Shown in pieces: positions 16,219 through 24,240 of a DNA stretch of 39,898 nucleotides. The number at the start of each line of letters is the position of its first letter. Position 1 is the stretch's first letter. Source of the DNA: Polyangium jinanense (GTDB lineage: Bacteria > Myxococcota > Polyangia > Polyangiales > Polyangiaceae); the NCBI RefSeq assembly GCF_028435365.1, contig NZ_JAGTJJ010000082.1, positions 1 to 39,898 on the forward strand, written 5' to 3'. The translations under genes and the position numbers were made by a program. The notes beneath the pieces were generated by a model. It did no database searches, was not told the origin of the DNA, and saw only the letters and a list, made by a program, of their open reading frames with translations.

Positions 16219-17778
16219 ATGGGGGAATGCACGTCCATGGGCAGGACCATGTGCGCGCCGGGCGGGCGTGTGCGACCGCTGCGCCACCTTGCGAGGAGCC
16301 TCGCGGGGGTGGTCCTGGACGCGTATTTTTCTGATAGCCGGAAGCGACGCGCCCAGCGGGAGTTGCGCGAGGAGATTCGAATCAACGAGACGCTCCAGCG
16401 CATCGGTACCACGCTGGCGGCTGAGCTCGATCTCGACAAGCTCGTGCAAAAGCTGACGGACGAGGCGACTGCGCTGACCGATGCGCAGTTTGGCGCGTTT
16501 TTTTACACGGACCGGAGCGAGGCTGGAGAGAGCTTGACGCTCTACACGCTCTCTGGCGCCACGCGTGAAACCTTCGAGCGCTTCCCCTTGCCCCACAGGA
16601 CCTCGTTGTTCGGATCGACCTTGCGGGACGAGCACGTGGTTCGCCTTGACGACGTGTCCGCGGATCCCCGCTACGGGCAGGAACCGCCGCATCACGGCAT
16701 GCCGGAGTGGCATTTGCCGGTCCGCAGTTATCTCGCGGTTCCGGTCGTGTCGCGCTGTGGGAGGGTCCTCGGGGCTTTGCTCTTCGGGCATGCCGAGCCG
16801 GGCGTGTTCACGGAGCGGGACGAGCGGATCGTCGTCGGCATCGCCGGGCAAGCGGCCACCGCGCTCGACAACGCCCGGCTCTACAGGGCCTCGCAGGACG
16901 CGCGCCGGCAGGCCGAGGAGGCGCATCGACAGGCCGAGGAGGCGCGCGCGCAGGCCGAGGAGGCGCGGAGACAGGCGGAGGAGGCGAGCCGATTGAGGGA
17001 CGAGTTCTTGAGTTTGGTCTCGCATGAGCTGCGCACGCCGATCACGGCGATCATGGGCTGGACGCAGGTCCTCGCGACGCGCGAGTGCGACGCGGACACG
17101 CGTGCTCGCGCGCTCGGCGCGATCGACAGGAACGTCCGCGCGCAGATGCGGATCATCGACGATCTGCTCGACGTCTCGCGCATCATCACCGGAAAGCTCG
17201 GCCTTGCGCAGCGGCTCATGGATCTTGGCGACGTCGTCCGCGCGGTGATCGACGTCGTCCGCCCGGCGGCGCAGGCGAAGGGCATCGAGCTCCGCGCCAC
17301 GCCTGCGAACCTCTCCATCCCGGTGTTCGGCGATCCCGACAGACTCAGGCAGATCCTCTGGAACCTGCTCGCGAACGCCATCAAATTCACGCCGCGTGGC
17401 GGCCGCGTCGAGGTGGAGATCACCCGCGACGAGGGGCTCGTCCACATCATCGTGCGTGACACCGGCAAGGGCATCAGCGCCTCGTTTCTCCCGTACGTGT
17501 TCGATCGGTTCCGTCAAGCGGATAGCTCGGCTTCCCGGCCGCAGGGTGGGCTCGGGCTCGGCCTCGCCATCGTGCGCCACCTCGTCGAGATGCACGGCGG
17601 CACCGTCAAGGCCGAGAGTGCGGGCAGTGATCACGGGGCCACGTTCACGGTCACGCTTCCCCTTCCCTCCGAGGCGCGCGAGGTCTGCCACGATGGCGAG
17701 GCGAAGACAGGCGACTATCGCGGCGAAGGTTCGCCGAGGTATGCTGCCGCCGTGGAACACGTACCGAGGAGAACCTGA
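16219..17778 (+). CDS. GAF-domain sensor histidine kinase
   Basis: The 519-residue protein has no membrane segment and is probably soluble. Domains in order: a short N-terminus, a GAF sensor domain (about 56-223), and a helical coiled-coil built from repeats of (R/A)QAEEA (about 228-257). The HisKA domain follows with phospho-acceptor His 269 in 'LVSHELRTP'. The HATPase domain has the N box 'WNLLANAIKFTP' (381-392), G1 'VRDTGKGI' (412-419), F box 'FDRFRQAD' and G2 'GGLGLGLAI' (443-451). It should autophosphorylate and pass phosphate to an unseen response regulator. No regulator is adjacent, so it is an orphan kinase here. About 30 residues after the catalytic domain look unrelated to the family. 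Its stop overlaps the pirin start (TGATG). The start is uncertain; Met 7 is possible. Confidence 0.92.
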   Translation: MGECTSMGRTMCAPGGRVRPLRHLARSLAGVVLDAYFSDSRKRRAQRELREEIRINETLQRIGTTLAAELDLDKLVQKLTDEATALTDAQFGAFFYTDRSEAGESLTLYTLSGATRETFERFPLPHRTSLFGSTLRDEHVVRLDDVSADPRYGQEPPHHGMPEWHLPVRSYLAVPVVSRCGRVLGALLFGHAEPGVFTERDERIVVGIAGQAATALDNARLYRASQDARRQAEEAHRQAEEARAQAEEARRQAEEASRLRDEFLSLVSHELRTPITAIMGWTQVLATRECDADTRARALGAIDRNVRAQMRIIDDLLDVSRIITGKLGLAQRLMDLGDVVRAVIDVVRPAAQAKGIELRATPANLSIPVFGDPDRLRQILWNLLANAIKFTPRGGRVEVEITRDEGLVHIIVRDTGKGISASFLPYVFDRFRQADSSASRPQGGLGLGLAIVRHLVEMHGGTVKAESAGSDHGATFTVTLPLPSEAREVCHDGEAKTGDYRGEGSPRYAAAVEHVPRRT

Positions 17779-18689
17779 TGAGCCGCCATCTCGACGCGGA
17801 TCCGGAGTGCAAGAGGGGGGACGGCGGGATCGATCTCGTGATCGAAGGGCGCCCGCGTGATCTCGGGGGCCTCGTCGTGCGGCGGGTGCTCCCGTCGGCG
17901 ATGCGGCGGCTCGTGGGGCCGTTCATCTTCTTTGATCACATGGGCCCCGTCGATTTTGCGCCGGGCGAAGGGATCGGGGTGCGACCGCATCCGCACATCG
18001 CGCTCGCGACGATCACGTACCTCCTCGAGGGCGTGTTCGTGCACCGCGACAGCCTCGGCTCCGAGCAGCCGATCCGGCCGGGGGACGTGAACTGGATGGT
18101 CGCGGGGCGTGGCGTGGTGCACTCGGAGCGCACGTCACCCGAGGTCAAGGCGAGTGGCGGGCGGATGCATGGGATCCAGACCTGGGTCGCGCTGCCGCAG
18201 AAGGACGAGGAGATCGAGCCGCGCTTCGAGCATCACCCGCGGAGCACGATCCCGATCGTGAACCTTCCGGGCGCGGAGCTCCACGTGATCGCGGGGACCG
18301 CGTATGGCGCGAAGGCCCCGACGGGTGTCCTCTCGCCGACGTTGTATGTGCATGCTCGGCTCGAAGCGGGCGCGACGTTGCCGGTGACCGACGAGCACGA
18401 GGAGCGCGCCGTGTACGTGGTCGACGGCAGCATCGAGTGCAGTGGCAAGACGTTCACGGAGGGCGCGATGATCGTGCTCCGTCCGGGCGCGGAGGTGAGC
18501 ATCCGGGCGATCGAGACGACGAACGTCATGCTCGTCGGCGGCGCGAAGATCGACGGCGAGCGGCACATCTTCTGGAACTTCGTGTCGAGCTCGAAGGAGC
18601 GTCTCGAACGAGCGAAGGCCGACTGGCGCGAGCAACGTTTCCCGAAGATCCCGGGCGACGACGTCGAGTTCATCCCGCTGCCCGAATGA
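17778..18689 (+). CDS. Pirin family protein (bicupin)
   Basis: The 303-residue protein has the pirin signature in the N-terminal cupin: 'RPHPHIALATITYLLEG' with His 71 and His 73, and 'GRGVVHSER' with His 115 and Glu 117. These are the four iron ligands of pirin and quercetinase-like members. The C-terminal cupin ('EERAVYVVDGSIEC', then 'GAMIVLRPG') and 'WNFVSSSKERLERAKADW' are also typical. Bacterial pirins include quercetin 2,3-dioxygenases and metabolic or redox regulators, so the substrate is open. Translation is coupled to the kinase upstream (TGATG, with AGGAGA before the ATG) and to the membrane protein downstream (ATGA). Confidence 0.93.
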   Translation: MSRHLDADPECKRGDGGIDLVIEGRPRDLGGLVVRRVLPSAMRRLVGPFIFFDHMGPVDFAPGEGIGVRPHPHIALATITYLLEGVFVHRDSLGSEQPIRPGDVNWMVAGRGVVHSERTSPEVKASGGRMHGIQTWVALPQKDEEIEPRFEHHPRSTIPIVNLPGAELHVIAGTAYGAKAPTGVLSPTLYVHARLEAGATLPVTDEHEERAVYVVDGSIECSGKTFTEGAMIVLRPGAEVSIRAIETTNVMLVGGAKIDGERHIFWNFVSSSKERLERAKADWREQRFPKIPGDDVEFIPLPE

Positions 18690-19471
18690 CCCTGCGCCGC
18701 TCCACGCCGAGCCTCACGTACGATCTCGCCTGGGCCTCGGCGCGCCTCGGGGTCGCGTTTCTGCCGGCGATCCTGTTTCCCTCGTGGATCACCTGGACGC
18801 TCACGGTGCTGCTCGTCCTCGGTGTCGTCTTCTTGATCGTCGCCGCGTTCATGTATTCGTACGTCGCGGCGTGTCCGGGATGCGGCGGGCTCGTGCAGGG
18901 TTTGTCGCTGAAGATGGATTGCGTGGGGCACCAGTGCGACCATTGCAAGCGGTTCGTCGAGGTCGAAGGCGGTCGCATCGTGCTCACGCCGCCGGATCGG
19001 GTGAGCGACGTGCCTTCGTTCGGGGTGCTCTTGCGGGGATCGCCGGGCGAGCTGCCGGCGATCTGTTGCACCTGCGGCGCGCCGTCGACGCGGACGCGGG
19101 CGCTCACGATGGCGGGCGTTTCGCTCGACATACCGTGCTGCGACGACCACGAGCCTTCCGTGCGGCTGCGGAAGGCGGCGGGGCGGGTGCTGCTCGAGGT
19201 CGCCTCGCTCCGCTTCGCGCAGGCCCTCGGTGAGCGGGACGGGGTCGACGTCGTCGGCAGTGGACCGTACAGCGATGCGCTGGCGCGTATCCCCTGGATC
19301 TCGGCTCTCGCGGGGATTGCGCTCACGTGGCTCGCGTTCGTGATCGTGCGGCAGGAGCTGCCTTCCAAGCAGCTCCTCGCGGGGGCCCTCGCGGGCGCCG
19401 GCGCGTTCGTGCTCATGCATTTCGTCGTGGGCGCCGGATTTCTGGTCCGCAGGCGGCTCGTCCGGGGTTGA
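18686..19471 (+). CDS. Cys-rich (zinc-ribbon-like) membrane protein, unknown
   Basis: The 261-residue protein starts at an ATG overlapping the pirin stop. Two membrane segments lie at about 20-58 and two more at about 207-255. Between them is a soluble region with paired cysteines: CPGC (63-66), Cys 79 and CDHC (84-87), then CCTC (127-130) and CCDDH (151-155). The pattern suggests two zinc ribbons or similar metal/redox sites on a loop between membrane hairpins. No family is recognised. The position behind a GAF kinase and an iron-binding pirin suggests a common redox- or metal-related stimulus, which is inference only. Confidence 0.7.
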   Translation: MTLRRSTPSLTYDLAWASARLGVAFLPAILFPSWITWTLTVLLVLGVVFLIVAAFMYSYVAACPGCGGLVQGLSLKMDCVGHQCDHCKRFVEVEGGRIVLTPPDRVSDVPSFGVLLRGSPGELPAICCTCGAPSTRTRALTMAGVSLDIPCCDDHEPSVRLRKAAGRVLLEVASLRFAQALGERDGVDVVGSGPYSDALARIPWISALAGIALTWLAFVIVRQELPSKQLLAGALAGAGAFVLMHFVVGAGFLVRRRLVRG

Positions 19472-19480
19472 GGCTCTCGC

Positions 19481-22192
19481 TCAGAGGCCAAAAAGCTCCT
19501 GCAGGAAGACGCCCCCCTGCCCCGATCCGGCGTGCGTGAAGAACAGGCGGCCCGTGTTGAAATGGCCTCCCTCGGCGATCCACTCGGCCGCGTGCGCGGA
19601 GAGGCGCGCGATAGGCTCGCTCGGGAAGGAGAACGGCGTGCGCGAGCGATACACGAACGTCGCATCCCAGGCCGTCGGGTAGCTCGTGACCGTCAGGTAA
19701 AACCATCCGTTTCGTTCGAACACGAACGGTGACTCGGTATGGCCGCTGTCGTGCCGGATCGTCTCCGGGCCGAGCGTCAAGGCCATGTTCGGCTCGCTCC
19801 ATGTCGTGAGATCGAGCGACGTTCGATACGCAACGCCGCTCAGGCGGAGGTCCTTCGAGGCGCAGCGTGTGTAATAAACGACCCAGAGTTCCGCGAATCG
19901 AACGAGCATGGGATCGCGGGCGACGCAGAAATCCTCGAAGAGCGTCCCTCCGCTGCGCGTAAAACGCCTCCCGTCGGTCGAGCGCGCGATGCGGAATCGC
20001 GTGCGGTCCATGTCGCGCGCGCCCACGTGGTACATCATGACCACGCTCCCGTCGTGATCACGGGCGAGATGGGGGGCCCAGATCCAGGGCTCGTCGGCCT
20101 GGGCCTTTAGCGTGAAGCGCTGGGGTGCGATCGTAAAACTCGGCGAGGAGGCCTCGTACCAGCGCGCGGGCCCGGGGCCGTCGGCGAGTGCGTGGACGAA
20201 TGCGCGCTCGTCGAGCCCCTGGTACGGCTCCTCGTGGAAGATGCCCGTGAGCAACCATCGCCCATCGGCGAGCTCGATCAACGAGTGGTCGTTGACGTAA
20301 AAACGGCCCTCGGGCAGCGCCCCGGTATCCAGGATTTTTACATTTTGCCCCTGCGAGAGCGTGGGCAATCCGGAACCGGTGAAATACTGCAAGCGGTAGC
20401 TGCTCTCGCTGAACTGTTCGGGGGAATCGGTCCCGTCGATCTCGAGGGCGGACTCTTTTCCGGCCGCGCATGTCCCGGGAGGAAGCTCGATCCAGAGCGC
20501 GTCTTCCGCGAGCGCGCGGGCCGGGTTTTGCTGGGATTCGAAGAAGCCGCCGACGTCTTTTCCGTCGAGCCGCACACGCGCCTCCTGCGGGCCGCGGGTT
20601 TGCGCGTATGTGCGGACGAGCAAAACCGCGCGAGCATCCTCGGACGGGCAACGCAAGAGGATTTTCGTCACGCCGCGGCGCTCCCGCACCGGGAAGGTTC
20701 GGACGGGCGCTTCACGTTCGGCGTCGACGGCCGACGTCCGAAGACGCGGGGACCGTACCCGTGCCACCTGCTCACCGATCGCGCGAATCCCGGAGAACAC
20801 GTACGCGAGCCCGAGCGAACGCACGCGCAGCGGCGTGTAGGCGCCCGTGGGGCCCACCTCGAAGCCGAAGCGCATCCCGGAGCGGCTCACGATGGGGTCG
20901 GGCACGTGCAGCCGATAGAGGGAATGCTCGAACTTCGCGTGTTTCCATTCATCCTCCGGATCCGTGACGAGGAAACGGAGCTGGCCGCTCAGCGGATTCG
21001 CGTGAGCCCCGAGGAAGTACCACCCGCCATTGTAGTAGTCCTCGGTGCCGGTCCCGTGCTGCACCGGGTAGCGCATCCCGTCGGTCCGGATCATCTCGTC
21101 GCCCTCCAGATACCGCCGATCGCCGCGGAGTCCCTCGTCGAGGTTTTCCACGAGCCCCACGAACTGGAGGGGTTCGTCGCTCTGGAACAGGTTCATGGTG
21201 GTCTCACGCCCGGGCGCCTCCTGATCGCGGTATTGCGCGGCGAGCCGCACGCCGGGGCGGGCCTCCGCGAAATCCGCGGCGACCTTGATGTCCTCGATCG
21301 GATCCTCGGATGCCGCTTCGATCGTGAACGCCTCCCCTTCGCCGAGCGGAATGGGCAGGCGCGACGCGACCCGCCCGACGACGCCCATTCTCCAAGCAGC
21401 GTGGAGCGCGCTCCGGAACGTCACCCACCCTTCGTCGATCGCCTCCCTCTTCCCGGCGAGGCCAAAAAAGAAGGACGCGGGCACGGCCGGCTGATCCCCG
21501 ATACGCACCCGGAGATCCCCGAGGCGCGCGGCCGGGAGCTCGACGAAGAGCCGGGAAATCGTGGTCGGGCCGGTGGCGAGAATGCGTGTTGCCCCGGGTC
21601 CGAGCGTGGCTCCTGGGCCAAAGGCCGGCGGGTGTTCCGTCCAGTCCTCGCGGAGGAACCGGGAGAGCGCCTCGGCGTCCGGGCCGGCGGCGGATCCAGG
21701 CCCCTCGCGGTAGGTGATCTGATGATAAAGAGGGACGCCTCGATACCGCACCTTGGCCTCGCGGGAATACGCGAACGGCACATAACTCGTGTATGCGCCG
21801 GAGCTCGCGTCGACGCCGAGGACGAGCGGGGCGCGGTAGGGGCCACGTCCCTCGAAGAAATCGCGGGGGTCTCCACGAAACGCAGTCTGGCCATCGACCT
21901 CGATCCAGAGCTCCTGGCCGTCTTTTTCGAGCTCCTTGCGCGGCGCCGTGATCCAGATCCGGGTGATCCTCCCCTCCCCGCGCGCATGAAAAAGAACCCG
22001 GAATTCCCCCTCGACGGCCACGCCCGCGCGGAATCCATCGTCGTTTCCCCCCGCGGGATCGTGCGTGGTCACGCTCCTCGTGATCCACCCCGGATGAAAG
22101 GTGAGGAGCTCGGAGAGGACCGGGGAGATGGGCAAAGAGGTCGCATGCTGGGCAATTGTGAGGGCTGCGCCGAGCAGGTTCTGGAGAGGCAT
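19481..22192 (-). CDS. GH172 (DUF2961)-type glycosidase fused to a C-terminal beta-propeller
   Basis: The 903-residue protein has an N-terminal DUF2961/GH172 region (about 30-480). Hallmarks are 'FRVLFHARGEGRITRIWIT', 'YLEGDEMIRTDG' (361-372) and 'HGTGTEDYYNGGWYFLG' (379-395). A jelly-roll-like beta domain follows (about 490-595), then a C-terminal segment (about 600-903) that looks like a five-bladed GH43/GH32-type propeller ('WIWAPHLARDHDGSVVMMYH', 'ARDPMLVRF', 'TESPFVFERNGWFYLT'). Characterised GH172 members act on fructofuranosides and related furanosidic glycans. No clear signal peptide precedes the domain, so its cell location is uncertain. The start at 22192 has only a weak ribosome site. 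It is convergent with the membrane protein gene, with nine bases between the stops. Confidence 0.8.
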   Translation of the reverse strand: MPLQNLLGAALTIAQHATSLPISPVLSELLTFHPGWITRSVTTHDPAGGNDDGFRAGVAVEGEFRVLFHARGEGRITRIWITAPRKELEKDGQELWIEVDGQTAFRGDPRDFFEGRGPYRAPLVLGVDASSGAYTSYVPFAYSREAKVRYRGVPLYHQITYREGPGSAAGPDAEALSRFLREDWTEHPPAFGPGATLGPGATRILATGPTTISRLFVELPAARLGDLRVRIGDQPAVPASFFFGLAGKREAIDEGWVTFRSALHAAWRMGVVGRVASRLPIPLGEGEAFTIEAASEDPIEDIKVAADFAEARPGVRLAAQYRDQEAPGRETTMNLFQSDEPLQFVGLVENLDEGLRGDRRYLEGDEMIRTDGMRYPVQHGTGTEDYYNGGWYFLGAHANPLSGQLRFLVTDPEDEWKHAKFEHSLYRLHVPDPIVSRSGMRFGFEVGPTGAYTPLRVRSLGLAYVFSGIRAIGEQVARVRSPRLRTSAVDAEREAPVRTFPVRERRGVTKILLRCPSEDARAVLLVRTYAQTRGPQEARVRLDGKDVGGFFESQQNPARALAEDALWIELPPGTCAAGKESALEIDGTDSPEQFSESSYRLQYFTGSGLPTLSQGQNVKILDTGALPEGRFYVNDHSLIELADGRWLLTGIFHEEPYQGLDERAFVHALADGPGPARWYEASSPSFTIAPQRFTLKAQADEPWIWAPHLARDHDGSVVMMYHVGARDMDRTRFRIARSTDGRRFTRSGGTLFEDFCVARDPMLVRFAELWVVYYTRCASKDLRLSGVAYRTSLDLTTWSEPNMALTLGPETIRHDSGHTESPFVFERNGWFYLTVTSYPTAWDATFVYRSRTPFSFPSEPIARLSAHAAEWIAEGGHFNTGRLFFTHAGSGQGGVFLQELFGL

Positions 22193-22236
22193 GCGGCAAA
22201 CCTAATGTGGTCCCCGCTGGAATGGTGCCGGGCGCC

Positions 22237-22266
22237 TTGCTCGCCCGAGACACGAACGTGTATGCT
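22237..22266 (+). promoter_or_regulatory. Candidate promoter of the DUF418 gene (leaderless type)
   Basis: TTGCTC (22237-22242) and TATGCT (22261-22266) are separated by 18 bases. Six bases then lead to the ATG at 22273, with no Shine-Dalgarno. The -10 box argues for the ATG at 22273 over the in-frame starts further upstream. Confidence 0.4.
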
Positions 22267-22272
22267 GCACCG

Positions 22273-23553
22273 ATGACAGAGACCGGTCAGGGGGACGCCG
22301 AACCGACGAAAACGAATAGAGCGGAGCTCGCGCCCGCTACCGCGGTGGAGCGCGTCGAGACCCTCGACGTGTTACGCGGCTTCGCGCTCTACGGCGTGCT
22401 CCTCGCGAACACCGTGCCCTGGTTCAGCGCCCTCGCGTTCATGCCACGCGAGGTGGTCCTCGCGCAGAGCAGCACCGCCGACAGGGTGTTCCTCTTCCTG
22501 CTCGGGCTCTTCGTCGACGGAAAGGCCATGGCGCTCCTGACCATGCTGTTTGGTCTCGGGTTCGCCGTGCAACTCCAGCGCGCTGAGGCGCTCGGGCGCA
22601 GCGTGGTGCCGCTGCACGTCCGCAGGCTCGCGGCGATGGCGCTCATCGGCGTCTCGCACGTGCTCCTGCTCTGGTGGGGCGATATCCTGTGGGGGTATGC
22701 GGTCGCCGGCTTCGGCCTCCTTTTGTTCCGCCGCGTGCGCGGCTGGAAGCTCATCGCATGGGGCCTCTTTTTGACGCTCGTCCCGCCGTTCGTCTTCTGG
22801 ATTCCCCCTGTCTTCAACGCCCTCCGGGCCTATTCGCCCGCGCCGCCCGATTTCGCGGCCTTCCGGGCGGAGGTTTTCGCGGCGATCACGGGCAGCGATC
22901 GCCGCCTGCTCACCGTGATGCAGGTGAAGCAGGCCATCTATCACGTGGGCTTCATCTGGGTCTGGTATTTCGTATGGCTCGTCGGGCGATATCTGCTCGG
23001 TGCCTGGGCCGGCACGACGAGGATCTTTCAAGAGGCCGAGGCGCGCCTGCCGTTCTTCCGCAAGCTCCTCGGCTGGGGCCTCGGGCTCGGCCTCCTCGGC
23101 TCCGCGATCCAGCCCGTGCGCATGCAGCTCATGCGCAGGGGCATCGTGATTCCGGAGTGGGTCGGGCTCGCGATCATCATTCCGCACGAGCTCGGCGTCA
23201 TGCTGCTCGCGGCCGGGTACGCGGCGGCGGTGGTCCTCTTGATGCAGCGGCCCTGGTTTCGCCGCGCCCTCTTGATCCTCGCGCCGGTCGGCCGGATGCC
23301 ACTCTCGACCTACCTCGGCCAGAGCCTCGCGAGCACATTCGTTTTTTATGGCTGGGGGCTCGGGCTCGCGGGCCGGGTCCACGCGTGGTGGACGCTCCCG
23401 ATCACGCTCGGCATCTTCACGCTGCAGGTGATCTTCGCGCACGCGTGGCTTTCGCGTTACCGCTTCGGGCCGATGGAGTGGATCTGGCGCTCGATGGCCT
23501 ACGGTCGAGTGCAGCCGCTCCGATTACCGGCGCGGCAAGAGGAGCTCGCGTAG
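22273..23553 (+). CDS. DUF418/YeiB-family membrane protein
   Basis: The 426-residue polytopic membrane protein opens with the family's 'RVETLDVLRGFALYGVLLAN' segment (about 27-46), where an Asp and an Arg flank the first helix. It has about eight to ten membrane helices and ends with the DUF418 region: 'GRMPLSTYLGQSL' followed by 'FGPMEWIWRSMAYG'. The family is related to acyltransferase-3-like membrane proteins and is often suggested to be a transporter, but its role is unproven. The 3' end overlaps the convergent DoxX-like gene by 30 bases. Confidence 0.88.
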   Translation: MTETGQGDAEPTKTNRAELAPATAVERVETLDVLRGFALYGVLLANTVPWFSALAFMPREVVLAQSSTADRVFLFLLGLFVDGKAMALLTMLFGLGFAVQLQRAEALGRSVVPLHVRRLAAMALIGVSHVLLLWWGDILWGYAVAGFGLLLFRRVRGWKLIAWGLFLTLVPPFVFWIPPVFNALRAYSPAPPDFAAFRAEVFAAITGSDRRLLTVMQVKQAIYHVGFIWVWYFVWLVGRYLLGAWAGTTRIFQEAEARLPFFRKLLGWGLGLGLLGSAIQPVRMQLMRRGIVIPEWVGLAIIIPHELGVMLLAAGYAAAVVLLMQRPWFRRALLILAPVGRMPLSTYLGQSLASTFVFYGWGLGLAGRVHAWWTLPITLGIFTLQVIFAHAWLSRYRFGPMEWIWRSMAYGRVQPLRLPARQEELA

Positions 23554-23946
23554 ACGCGCGTCCCGCAGGTAAAGGCCGCCCCAGATGAATGCGGCGACGT
23601 AGACCGGGAACAGGACGTGGCTGAACAGCGGACTGCCGACGCGCACGTGCGTCGCGATCGCGCCGCCAAGATACCCCGTCAGCAAAACCGCTCCGAGAAA
23701 CGACGTCCGCGGAATCACGTAGGTCACGACGCACGTGAGGAGGAGCGTCCCGAGGCTACGGGCGAGCTCCGGGGGGAATCCGAGCTGATCGTGCGCCGCG
23801 AGCACCTCCGGCGGCGCCATCAACTTGATGGCCGCATCGAAGAGCAGGAACGCCACCGCGAGTCCGCTGAGGATACGCCCGGACCAGGACGTCTTCGTCG
23901 ACACGGGTTCCATCAGGCGCTCGGACGCAAGAACATTCGTCACCAT
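23524..23946 (-). CDS. DoxX-like integral membrane protein
   Basis: The 140-residue protein starts at the ATG at 23946, 7 bases after a perfect AGGAGG; earlier in-frame starts lack this. It has four membrane helices with the DoxX_2 pattern: 'LSGLAVAFLLFDAAIKLM' in helix 1, 'LGFPPELARSLGTLLLTCVV' in helix 2, and 'TGYLGGAIATHVRVG' in helix 3, which is highly typical. Family members are often linked to redox metabolism or quinone-type reactions, but this type is uncharacterised. Its last 30 bases overlap the DUF418 gene on the other strand. Confidence 0.85.
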   Translation of the reverse strand: MVTNVLASERLMEPVSTKTSWSGRILSGLAVAFLLFDAAIKLMAPPEVLAAHDQLGFPPELARSLGTLLLTCVVTYVIPRTSFLGAVLLTGYLGGAIATHVRVGSPLFSHVLFPVYVAAFIWGGLYLRDARLRELLLPRR

Positions 23947-24192
23947 CGTCGTTCCTCCTCTGACTCGGCTGGAAGGCCGTTTCCGGCTCGGCGGCCCGGT
24001 CCCCCGCGCCGTCGACACACCCCATGGACCGCCCGACCCCGTAAAACTCATCGGTCCCCCCGAAAGATTTTTTTACGCGCGCCGATTCGGCAAACTCCAC
24101 CGATCGTGAGGAGGGCGGTTTGGATGTCGTGCAGGCGGGCATCCCGGCTCACCTCGCCCGCGCGGAGCCGCGGACCGACCCGTCGAGCAAGT

Positions 24193-24220
24193 TTGAGCCG
24201 TACCTGGCCTGGCGTATGAT
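24193..24220 (+). promoter_or_regulatory. Promoter of the ThDP-enzyme/KAS III unit
   Basis: TTGAGC (24193-24198) and TATGAT (24215-24220, 5 of 6 to consensus) are spaced by 16 bases. A start near 24227 would give a leader of about 14 bases before the ATG at 24241. The upstream TTG start at 24220 would overlap the -10 box and is disfavoured. The box lies in the 294-base divergent gap between this unit and the DoxX-like gene, in which nothing else is evident. Confidence 0.5.
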
Positions 24221-24240
24221 TGCCCGTCCGAGCATCCCTC

